Of a stretch of 11,773 nt of DNA, positions 1 to 6,106 are shown piece by piece. Both the position numbers and the translations under genes were made by a program. The DNA is from an uncultured Eubacteriaceae bacterium. Lineage in GTDB: Bacteria > Bacillota > Clostridia > Eubacteriales > UBA1433. A model generated the notes under the pieces. The model was not told the DNA's origin. It saw only the letters and a program-made list of their open reading frames with translations, and ran no database searches. The first letter of the stretch is position 1; every line of letters begins with the position of its first letter. The DNA is taken from contig CALGIV010000059.1 of NCBI GenBank assembly GCA_937914785.1, positions 1-11,773 of the forward strand, in the 5' to 3' direction.

Positions 1-95
1 GATCTGGCAGCTTATGTGAATATATCGGATATTACAGAACGCGAATAGGTCCCCGCTTCTGTAATATCCGATATATTCACATAAGCTGCCAGATC
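1..95. repeat. Perfect inverted repeat at the window edge, probable foldback artefact
   Basis: Bases 1-39 are the exact reverse complement of bases 57-95, with a 17-base loop at 40-56. On the minus strand the right arm and the loop read as ordinary CdaR protein sequence, ending near the residues AGTYSR. The left arm then repeats the antisense of what was just read and gives a stop codon at 12-14. A 39-bp perfect palindrome inside a conserved coding domain and flush with the sequence end is best explained by a chimeric foldback read or an assembly error. A real palindrome cannot be excluded from this sequence alone. Confidence 0.9.
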
Positions 96-344
96 CGTAC
101 GCGCCGTAGAAATCAGGCTTTTTGCCGCACCGAGCAGGCGAATGTCGACATGGGATTCATATTTTGTTATCACGAGATTCTGTTCAGCAAGGGCATCTTC
201 TCCGCGCAGTTCCACAGCGATATTGACAAAGTTCTTGCGCATCGTCGGGTCCGTCTCATTCAGCGCGATAATCCATAACAGGATCGCAGCAATGACGGCC
301 AGTGCGGTATGCAGCAGCTTATTTTTTTTCTTTTTTTTCGTCAT
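12..344 (-). CDS. cdaR: CdaR (YbbR-domain) regulator of diadenylate cyclase, 3' end lost
   Basis: This is the N-terminal part of a membrane-anchored YbbR-domain protein. The family binds and modulates the diadenylate cyclase CdaA at the cell surface. The start is set at 344 (product begins MTKKKKKNKLL) because AGGAGG at 355-360 lies 10 bases upstream; an in-frame start at 374 would add ten residues with no reason. A lysine-rich cytoplasmic tip is followed by one membrane segment at about residues 9-27, then the beginning of a first YbbR repeat with the pattern typical of the family. Full-length proteins carry several YbbR repeats, so most of the gene lies beyond the window. Residues after about 102 and the stop at 12-14 come from the inverted repeat at the window edge and are very likely not real. 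The gene starts inside cdaA with a 26-base overlap, which suggests translational coupling. Confidence 0.85.
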   Translation of the reverse strand: MTKKKKKNKLLHTALAVIAAILLWIIALNETDPTMRKNFVNIAVELRGEDALAEQNLVITKYESHVDIRLLGAAKSLISTARTDLAAYVNISDITEAGTYSRSVISDIFT

Positions 345-1203
345 CGGAACCGAACCTCCTGAATCCGTCTGCATATACCGTACTTTCTCGCTGGGTCAGA
401 TATTCCGTGAGCTGTTCTTTCAATGTTTCGGCATTCAAAAAACGCGACAGGCTGCCATTTGCTGCAAGCGATATCGTTCCGGTTTCTTCCGAGACGATCA
501 CGGCGACCGCATCACTCACTTCGCTGATGCCAAGGCCGGCGCGATGGCGCGTTCCCAGCTCTTTACGCAAATTTTTATTCTGCGTCAACGGCAGCAGGCA
601 TCCAGCCGCCATAATGCGATGATGCTCCCTGCTGATGACAGCTGCGCCGTCATGAAGCGGTGTATTCTGCACAAAAATATTCGTCAGCAGCTCAGCGCTG
701 ATCTGTGCGTCCAAAAGTACGCCCGTATCGACAATACTCGCCAGACTTGATGCGCGTTCAAGCACGATCAACGCACCGCAACGCGCCTTGCCCATCTCAA
801 CACAGGCCTTCGTTACTTCTTCAATAATTTCTACAGGCACGAAGTTGTTTTCCGAAAGTGCAAATATTTTGCGAATAAACGAATTTTCCTTAAACGAGGT
901 GCGCCCCAGGCGCGATAAAAACGCCCTGAGCTCCGGCTGAAAAAGCACGACAATTAATACCACCCCGATCGTAAGCACGCTGCGTAATATGTAATTCAGC
1001 GTAACCAAACCGAGCAGACTGGCCAACTGCGTAACCAAAAGCAACAGCACGACGCCCTTGGCTACTTCCGCAGCCTGCGTGCCGCTGATCCAGGATATCA
1101 GCTTATATGCGATGAAAGCAACGATTGCGATATCGATGATATTTTGTATGCTAATCATAGAAAGCAATTCTCTTGCAGTTGAAAAAATGCCGATGTCACC
1201 CAT
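319..1203 (-). CDS. cdaA: Diadenylate cyclase CdaA (DacA), membrane-bound
   Basis: The enzyme joins two ATP into cyclic di-AMP, the second messenger that controls potassium and osmolyte balance and wall homeostasis in Bacillota. The 294-residue product is slightly longer than the roughly 270 usual for CdaA. Residues 1-90 hold three hydrophobic membrane segments (about 22-40, 48-66 and 73-88). The DAC catalytic domain follows at about 110-265, with the DGA motif at 185-187 (HDGAAVI) and RHR at 219-221 (GTRHRAGLG), the two signature ATP and metal motifs. The C-terminus is a charged tail ending EKKEKK. The start at 1203 matches family N-termini and has AGGT-type ribosome binding at a fair distance; a start at residue 16 would cut into the first membrane segment. 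It lies 101 bases after uvrA, and cdaR begins within its last codons. The usual third partner glmM would lie beyond the left edge. Confidence 0.95.
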   Translation of the reverse strand: MGDIGIFSTARELLSMISIQNIIDIAIVAFIAYKLISWISGTQAAEVAKGVVLLLLVTQLASLLGLVTLNYILRSVLTIGVVLIVVLFQPELRAFLSRLGRTSFKENSFIRKIFALSENNFVPVEIIEEVTKACVEMGKARCGALIVLERASSLASIVDTGVLLDAQISAELLTNIFVQNTPLHDGAAVISREHHRIMAAGCLLPLTQNKNLRKELGTRHRAGLGISEVSDAVAVIVSEETGTISLAANGSLSRFLNAETLKEQLTEYLTQRESTVYADGFRRFGSDDEKKEKK

Positions 1204-1238
1204 AATGAATACCTGCTTAAGTTTGTTCTCTTCTTTCT

Positions 1239-1244
1239 ATCATA
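1239..1244 (-). promoter_or_regulatory. Possible -10 box ahead of cdaA
   Basis: The uvrA-cdaA gap (1204-1304) is AT-rich. On the minus strand it contains TATGAT about 35 bases before the cdaA start. I see no convincing -35 box at the right distance and no clear GC stem terminator after uvrA, so cdaA may be read partly or wholly from the uvrA transcript. Weak call. Confidence 0.25.
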
Positions 1245-1304
1245 CAATAATTATGCCTGTAAGAAAAGACTTTTAATTCGGTTTTAATATTTTAAAAGCA
1301 AATT

Positions 1305-2243
1305 TTATGCCAGAATATTTTTTAAAAACTGACCCGTATAGCTCTTCTCATAGGCGGCCACCTCTTCCGGCGTTCCACGCACAACGATCCTGCCTCCCTG
1401 ATCGCCTCCCTCGGGACCTATATCGATGATATAGTCTCCGCATTTGATCACGTCGAGGTTATGTTCGATAACAATCAGCGTATTGCCGCTCTCCTTTAAG
1501 CGGAACAACACCTGCAGCAGCTTGTCAACATCCGCCGTATGCAAGCCGGTCGTCGGCTCGTCGAGAATATACAACGTCTTCCCCGTGGCACGCTTGCCCA
1601 GCTCATAAGCGAGTTTAATGCGTTGCGCTTCTCCGCCGGAAAGCGTTGTGGAAGCCTGACCAAGCTTGATGTAGCTGAGTCCGACGTCGTTTAACGTTTG
1701 AAGTTTGCTCTTGATTGAAGGAATGCCGTCAAAAAACTCTAATGCCTCCGCCGCCGTCATCGCGAGCACATCGGCGATGTTTTTGCCCTTATACTTGACT
1801 TTCAGCGTCTCTTCATTATAACGCCGGCCTTTACAGACCTCGCATTCGACGTAAACGTCCGACAGGAAATGCATTTCAATTTTGATAATCCCGTCACCGC
1901 TGCAGTTTTCACATCGTCCTCCCTTGACGTTGAACGAAAAGCGTCCTTTGTTAAACCCGCGCATTTTCGCTTCATTTGTAGAGGCAAACAATGTCCGAAT
2001 ATCGTCAAAAACGCCGGTATACGTCGCCGGATTTGAGCGCGGTGTACGCCCGATTGGCGACTGGTCGATCTCGATCACCTTATCGATGTACTCCAGGCCT
2101 TCTATTCTATCGTGTTTCCCCGGGCGAACATTGCTGTTATTTAGCGCTTTTATCGCGCCTTTATACAAAATCTCATTGACGAGCGTGCTTTTGCCGGATC
2201 CGGAAACTCCCGTGACCAGCACCCAGCGGAAAATCCACATCAA
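1305..2243 (-). CDS. uvrA: UvrA excinuclease subunit A, C-terminal part (second ABC half), out of frame with the N-terminal part
   Basis: This frame carries the second ATPase half of UvrA, the damage-sensing subunit of nucleotide excision repair. In this frame's numbering it has Walker A GVSGSGKS at 12-19, a CxxC...CxxC zinc module at C111, C114, C134 and C137, ABC signature LSGGEAQRIKLA at 201-212, and Walker B LYILDEPTTGLH at 224-235. It ends at the normal UvrA C-terminus. The in-frame ATG at 2243 has no ribosome binding site, and the first seven residues (MMWIFRW) are only the wrong-frame reading of the preceding uvrA codons. Genuine UvrA sequence begins at about 2222. Joined to the upstream part the protein would have about 939 residues, close to the usual 940. 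I regard this as the 3' part of a single uvrA gene, not a separate gene. Confidence 0.9.
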   Translation of the reverse strand: MMWIFRWVLVTGVSGSGKSTLVNEILYKGAIKALNNSNVRPGKHDRIEGLEYIDKVIEIDQSPIGRTPRSNPATYTGVFDDIRTLFASTNEAKMRGFNKGRFSFNVKGGRCENCSGDGIIKIEMHFLSDVYVECEVCKGRRYNEETLKVKYKGKNIADVLAMTAAEALEFFDGIPSIKSKLQTLNDVGLSYIKLGQASTTLSGGEAQRIKLAYELGKRATGKTLYILDEPTTGLHTADVDKLLQVLFRLKESGNTLIVIEHNLDVIKCGDYIIDIGPEGGDQGGRIVVRGTPEEVAAYEKSYTGQFLKNILA

Positions 2244-4122
2244 TATTCTTCAAATTATTGGCTTTTGCACCCAGAATGCGGATAGATTCCCCATTGCCGG
2301 CCGCGCGCGCTTTTGGGATTTCAATCTTCTTTTCCCCACTCAAATACTGGCCCGTGATCGACCTCTTACAAGCCTTGATCTTCTCGATGTTGCCCTGTGC
2401 GACGATATGCCCGCCGCTGATGCCGGCACCCGGACCGATATCGACGATATGGTCGGCTTCCCGCATCGTCTCCTCGTCATGCTCTACAACGATTAGTGTG
2501 TTATCAAGATCTGTCAACCTTCTGAGCGCTTCGAGCAACCGCCTGTTGTCGCGCTGATGCAGGCCAATACTCGGCTCGTCCAGCACGTACAATACGCCCG
2601 TCAGCCCGCTGCCAATTTGCGTTGCCAGGCGGATCCGCTGGCTCTCGCCACCGGACAGCGTCCCCGTAGCCCGGTGCAGCGTTAAATAATCCAAGCCGAC
2701 ATTTTTTAAAAACATCAGGCGTTCTTTAATTTCCTTTAGAATCTGCGCCGCGATGATACCGTCCTTTTCGCTCAGCGACAAGTTGTCCATAAATGCCAGT
2801 TCCTCGATGATAGACATCTTTGTAAAATCGATGATGTTGATACCGCCGACTTTCACAGCCAACGACGACTTTTTTAACCGGTCTCCGCCGCAATCCGGAC
2901 AAGGTTTGTGGCTCATAAACGATTGATAATATTTCTTCATGCCGAAACTCTGCGTTTGAGCATACCGCCGCTTGATCGCAGGCAAAATACCTTCATAAAC
3001 AGGATTGAACTCTCCGGCAAAGTTCTGGCTGACATAATTGACTTTCAACTTCTTGCCGCCTGTGCCGTACATAATAACGCGCCGCACTTCATCGCTGAGT
3101 TCCTCATACGGCGTATTTGGATCAAATCCGTACTCTTTGCTCAAACCTTCAAGGTAATAATAGGCCATCGCATCCTTTTTTGAAAAATTCCAACCCATTA
3201 CGTCGGCCGCGCCTTCCGCTAAAGACAACCGCTTGTCTTTGACGACCAGTTCTTCATCCGCCTCGAATAATTCGCCCAACCCCACACACCGTTCACAGGC
3301 CCCAAACGGCGAATTAAACGAAAATACGCGTGGTTCACCAGGCTCATCTATGCTGATGCCGCAGTCCGCGCAAGCGTATTTTTCCGAATAAATTTTACGC
3401 GGCCCGTCAATCTCTTCACAAATAACCATCCCGTCGGCAAGCTTTAATGCCGTCTGCACACTGTCGGCAAGCCGACTGCGCAGGCCTTCCTTCATCTTCA
3501 GCCGGTCGACGACGACTTCGATGGAATGCTTGATATTCTTATCCAGCTCCGGCACACTGTCGATGTCCACCAGCGAACCGTCGACCTTCAAGCGGACATA
3601 TCCGCTGCGCTTCAGCTCTTCGATAAGCTTTTTATGCCGCCCTTTTTGCGCCGTGATGACCGGCGCATTAATCGTAAACGCTACGCCTTCCGGTTTCTTT
3701 AAAATATCCGCTAAAATCACATCGATGCTTTGAGAGGCAATCTGCTTGCCGCAGTTCGGACAATGCGCAATGCCGATGCGCGCGTATAACAGGCGCAAAT
3801 AGTCGTATATTTCCGTCACTGTGCCCACTGTCGAACGCGGGTTGCGGTTCGTCGTCTTCTGATCGATCGATATAGCCGGTGAAAGCCCTTCGATATACTC
3901 TACATTCGGCTTATTCATCTGGCCTAAAAACTGACGCGCATAAGCGGACAGGCTCTCGACATACCTGCGCTGCCCTTCCGCATAGATCGTGTCGAAGGCA
4001 AGCGACGACTTGCCGGAACCCGACAGGCCGGTAAACACATTTAGCTTGTTTTTCGGTATTTTAAGCGATACGTTTTTTAAATTATTTTCATTCGCACCGC
4101 GTATGGTAATATATTTTGCCAT
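2173..4122 (-). CDS. uvrA: UvrA excinuclease subunit A, N-terminal part, interrupted by a frame change
   Basis: This is the N-terminal two thirds of UvrA, the ABC-type ATPase that with UvrB finds bulky DNA lesions. Walker A GLSGSGKS is at residues 32-39. The first zinc module has C251, C254, C276 and C279; further CxxC pairs are at 121/124 and 408/411. ABC signature LSGGESQRIRLA is at 489-500, and Walker B LYVLDEPSIGLH at 511-522. The genuine sequence runs to FPLG at 631-634 (about 2223). After that the frame reads unrelated residues to a stop at 2173, while the proper continuation VLVTGVSGSGKST lies in another frame. Start at 4122 is supported by GAGGAA about 8 bases upstream and by the family N-terminus. 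The gene has its own promoter in the divergent region to the right. All motifs are intact apart from the junction, so either the break is recent or it is a sequence error. Confidence 0.92.
   Translation of the reverse strand: MAKYITIRGANENNLKNVSLKIPKNKLNVFTGLSGSGKSSLAFDTIYAEGQRRYVESLSAYARQFLGQMNKPNVEYIEGLSPAISIDQKTTNRNPRSTVGTVTEIYDYLRLLYARIGIAHCPNCGKQIASQSIDVILADILKKPEGVAFTINAPVITAQKGRHKKLIEELKRSGYVRLKVDGSLVDIDSVPELDKNIKHSIEVVVDRLKMKEGLRSRLADSVQTALKLADGMVICEEIDGPRKIYSEKYACADCGISIDEPGEPRVFSFNSPFGACERCVGLGELFEADEELVVKDKRLSLAEGAADVMGWNFSKKDAMAYYYLEGLSKEYGFDPNTPYEELSDEVRRVIMYGTGGKKLKVNYVSQNFAGEFNPVYEGILPAIKRRYAQTQSFGMKKYYQSFMSHKPCPDCGGDRLKKSSLAVKVGGINIIDFTKMSIIEELAFMDNLSLSEKDGIIAAQILKEIKERLMFLKNVGLDYLTLHRATGTLSGGESQRIRLATQIGSGLTGVLYVLDEPSIGLHQRDNRRLLEALRRLTDLDNTLIVVEHDEETMREADHIVDIGPGAGISGGHIVAQGNIEKIKACKRSITGQYLSGEKKIEIPKARAAGNGESIRILGAKANNLKNIDVDFPLGAGHGSFRIRQKHARQ
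2214..2227 (-). other. uvrA: Frame disruption inside uvrA
   Basis: The correct protein switches frame here: PLG ends at 2221-2223 in the upstream frame, and VLVTG starts at 2222 in the next. One extra base, or a net loss of eight bases, would explain it. Loss of eight is attractive because UvrA relatives usually have two more residues between PLG and the VTGVSGSGKS stretch. The spot contains two copies of CCAGC (plus strand, 2216-2220 and 2223-2227) separated by two bases, a short direct repeat where slippage or a misassembly is plausible. Confidence 0.85.
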
Positions 4123-4161
4123 GATTGTATTTCCTCACAGTCGTAAATTACATGAGTTTTC

Positions 4162-4190
4162 ATTATACCACAATTTTTACTTATTTAGTC
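4162..4190 (-). promoter_or_regulatory. Putative uvrA promoter with extended -10
   Basis: On the minus strand TATAAT lies at 4162-4167, preceded by TGG, which makes an extended -10 (TGnTATAAT). The -35 is poor: GACTAA at 17-base spacing, or TAGACT at 19. The box lies 40 bases before the uvrA ATG. I saw no clear SOS (LexA) box of the Gram-positive GAAC-N4-GTTC kind close to it, though I could not search systematically. Confidence 0.55.
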
Positions 4191-4246
4191 TACTAAAAAA
4201 CAGCTTTGTCCCATTGTTTTTAAATTGTTAAAAATACGACAAATAC

Positions 4247-4268
4247 ACTTTCAAAATTTACTGAAAGT
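4247..4268. promoter_or_regulatory. Inverted repeat over the regulator's -35, possible operator
   Basis: ACTTTCA at 4247-4253 and TGAAAGT at 4262-4268 are perfect reverse complements separated by eight bases. The repeat covers the -35 hexamer and reaches to two bases before the extended -10 TG of the rightward promoter. This is where a self-regulating GntR-family repressor would be expected to bind. It does not match the classic FadR TGGT/ACCA operator, so the link to this regulator is inference. Confidence 0.45.
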
Positions 4269-4278
4269 ATGGTATAAT
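4250..4278 (+). promoter_or_regulatory. Promoter of the GntR-family regulator
   Basis: TTCAAA at 4250-4255 (4 of 6 matches to the -35 consensus) is followed after 17 bases by a perfect TATAAT at 4273-4278. TG at 4270-4271 makes it an extended -10. Transcription would begin near 4285, giving a leader of about 38 bases. GGAGG at 4301-4305 is 17 bases from the ATG, too far for ordinary use; AGGG at 4312-4315 lies 7 bases away and is the better ribosome binding candidate. Confidence 0.65.
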
Positions 4279-4322
4279 TGAGCACAACTATAAGTGTAAT
4301 GGAGGATTAAAAGGGAAGCAAT

Positions 4323-5054
4323 ATGTCTGACTTATTCAAACCGATTAACAATAAAAACAACTACGAATATATCGTAGAACAAATACAGACGATGATCGTT
4401 GAAGAGAAGTTAAAAGTCGGCGATGTACTCCCGCCGGAACGCCAGCTTTCGGAAGCCTTTGGCACCAGCCGTGCTTCCGTCCGCGAAGCATTAAAAGTGC
4501 TGACCGCGATCGGCATTACCGAGAGCCGGCAGGGCGAAGGCACTTATATCGTCAACAAGCTGGCGCCCAGCGCGACAAACGCGCTGATGCTGATGTTCTA
4601 TTTAAACAAAGGCACATTAAACGATATTTTATACCTGCGCCGCGCAATTGAAATCGAGTCCGGCAAAATTATTATCGAACGCAACCGGGAAGAAGACTTT
4701 ATCATACTAAAAGACATTATGGACCAATACTTTAAAGAAAATGATTTCGAACGTCGCCGAGAATTGGATAAACAGTTTCACACGGCGATCATCAAACTTT
4801 CCGGCAACCTCTTTTTTATTTACCTGCTGGATGCACTGCATTCGTTAATCATCCCTTTTATCGACGATATGATTGATCTGACGCTGATTACATCGTCGGA
4901 ACAAATTATTTTCAACGACCACAAAGATATTTTAAATGCGCTGCTCAATAAAGATAAAGTGGCTTTTGCGCGTGCCATCGATATGCATATTTACGTCGAT
5001 GAGACACATTCAGAAACACTTAAAGCCAAGTTTGCTCATTGGAGTCTGCAATAA
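4323..5054 (+). CDS. GntR-family transcriptional regulator, FadR/FCD subfamily
   Basis: This is a metabolite-responsive DNA-binding protein of 243 residues, the usual length. An N-terminal winged helix (about 12-80) contains the GntR signature region: LPPERQLSEAFGTSR followed by ASVREALKVL, then EGTYIV at the wing. A C-terminal all-helical FCD domain (about 95-235) binds ligand, usually a carboxylate with a bound metal. The expected metal residues are visible as D149, H153, H200 and H222. Relatives control lactate, hydroxyacid, sugar-acid or fatty-acid genes. It is the only rightward gene here. It is divergent from uvrA and convergent with the hydroxyacid/oxoacid operon that ends 45 bases downstream; regulation of that operon is inferred from position and family. 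An inverted repeat over its own promoter suggests self-control. The ligand is unknown. Confidence 0.92.
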   Translation: MSDLFKPINNKNNYEYIVEQIQTMIVEEKLKVGDVLPPERQLSEAFGTSRASVREALKVLTAIGITESRQGEGTYIVNKLAPSATNALMLMFYLNKGTLNDILYLRRAIEIESGKIIIERNREEDFIILKDIMDQYFKENDFERRRELDKQFHTAIIKLSGNLFFIYLLDALHSLIIPFIDDMIDLTLITSSEQIIFNDHKDILNALLNKDKVAFARAIDMHIYVDETHSETLKAKFAHWSLQ

Positions 5055-5082
5055 AAAAGGAGCTGAGCTCAACTCCTTTTTT
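5053..5082. terminator. Bidirectional rho-independent terminator
   Basis: A ten-base stem AAAAAAGGAG at 5053-5062 pairs with CTCCTTTTTT at 5073-5082 around a ten-base loop that itself contains the palindrome TGAGCTCA (5064-5071). The T-run on one side and the A-run on the other let it work in both directions. It would end the regulator gene transcript rightward and the long minus-strand operon leftward. It overlaps the regulator's stop codon and lies 16 bases beyond the stop of the dehydrogenase gene. Confidence 0.85.
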
Positions 5083-5098
5083 ATTATAGCGATATTGC

Positions 5099-6091
5099 TC
5101 AAATATATAATCCCACATCATTGACAACTCGTGCCGCACCTTTGAAATTTCCTTTTAAACACTTGACGAGGTTTTCTACGGTTATTTTAGCAGACAAGAA
5201 TTCAGCCGTTTTAGAATAGAACGCACTGTGTGGCGTTAAAATAACATTCGGTCTGCCGACCAGCGGGCATGTCTTCATATCCGGATACTCACTTTCCAAT
5301 ACGTCAAGTCCTGCACCGCGTACCAGATTTGTATCTAACGCTGTAACCAAGTCTTTTTCGTCGATCATCGCACCGCGCGCCACGTTAATGATAAATGGCT
5401 TTTTCACCATCTTTTTAAACACATCCAGTGTGAAAAAGGCCGTATTTTCTTTTGTCAGATTCATATGGATCGAGATGACATCAGATGTTGTCAGCAACGT
5501 ATCCAAATCCACGAGCTTTACATGTTGCTTTTCCGCTGCTTCGGCCGATATGTACGGGTCATATGCGACAACCTGCATCCCGAATGCCTGTGCGCGCTTG
5601 CCGACGGCCTGCCCAATCTTGCCAAACCCCACAATACCGATCTGCTGCCCTTCGATGCGCTCTACGCCGCTCATCGCGGCAAAATTCCATTCCTTTTTCA
5701 GCTGAACGGAATCGTGATAGATGGTAATGCCGCGCTGCAATGCCAGCATCAATGCCATCGCATGGTCTGCCACTTCCTGCGTGCAGTATTCTGCAATCGC
5801 ACACACCGCGATTCCCCTTTCTTTTGCGTAGTCGACATCAACGACGTTATACCCCGTCGCCTGAATGGAAATGGCTTTACATTTCTTCAGGCGATCAATA
5901 TCCGCCGAACGAAACTCCACGTAATCCGTGATAATACCGTCTGCATCTTCAATCTCCGCATAATAGGCCTCCAAATTATTCGGATCGTAAACCGCTTCTG
6001 CTATGGTCAAACCCATATCTGCCGGTAAAAATGATTTTTCCCGCGTAATATCGCGTATTGCGGACGCATCCTGTGTAAATACAACTTTCAT
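5099..6091 (-). CDS. D-isomer-specific 2-hydroxyacid dehydrogenase, NAD-dependent
   Basis: This cytoplasmic enzyme interconverts a 2-hydroxy acid and its 2-oxo acid with NAD(H). Residue numbers here count from the in-frame ATG at 6097. The Rossmann motif GFGKIG is at 157-162 with D180 after the second strand, which favours NAD over NADP. The catalytic triad of the family is present as R241 (NVARG), E268 (LDVLE) and H290 (TPHSAF). EYCTQEVADHAMALML at 103-118 resembles the CtBP-like/phosphoglycerate-dehydrogenase branch, but there is no C-terminal ACT domain, so serine biosynthesis is less likely. GGGAGG (6098-6103) directly abuts the ATG at 6097 but sits 6 bases from the ATG at 6091, so I chose 6091 (product MKVVFTQD, 330 residues). 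It is the last gene of the operon, about 15 bases after the symporter gene. The substrate, and whether it acts oxidatively or reductively, are not readable. Confidence 0.9.
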   Translation of the reverse strand: MKVVFTQDASAIRDITREKSFLPADMGLTIAEAVYDPNNLEAYYAEIEDADGIITDYVEFRSADIDRLKKCKAISIQATGYNVVDVDYAKERGIAVCAIAEYCTQEVADHAMALMLALQRGITIYHDSVQLKKEWNFAAMSGVERIEGQQIGIVGFGKIGQAVGKRAQAFGMQVVAYDPYISAEAAEKQHVKLVDLDTLLTTSDVISIHMNLTKENTAFFTLDVFKKMVKKPFIINVARGAMIDEKDLVTALDTNLVRGAGLDVLESEYPDMKTCPLVGRPNVILTPHSAFYSKTAEFLSAKITVENLVKCLKGNFKGAARVVNDVGLYI

Positions 6092-6106
6092 TTTCATCCT
6101 CCCTTT

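Noticed and set aside
142..750. Rightward open frame of 202 codons over cdaA/cdaR
   Set aside because: It is antisense to two well-recognised genes, runs through the poly-T stretch as a string of phenylalanines, and has no domain or ribosome binding site.
1204..1304. AT-rich inverted sequence after uvrA as a terminator
   Set aside because: The only stem is AT-only (TTTTAA/TTAAAA) and weak, so no terminator is claimed.
1882..2496. Rightward open frame of 204 codons across the uvrA break
   Set aside because: It is an antisense shadow of uvrA with no recognisable protein features; its position over the frame change is chance.
2173..4122. uvrA halves as a genuine two-subunit arrangement
   Set aside because: The second frame has no ribosome binding site and begins with wrong-frame residues; the break lies within a conserved strand just ahead of Walker A rather than at a domain boundary.
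4299..4310. Mini-frame ATG GAG GAT TAA in the regulator leader
   Set aside because: Three codons overlapping a GGAGG motif are more likely chance than an upstream regulatory peptide.
5465..6028. Rightward open frame of 187 codons over the dehydrogenase
   Set aside because: It is antisense to a conserved enzyme, rich in Cys/His/Arg as expected of a shadow frame, with no plausible start signal.
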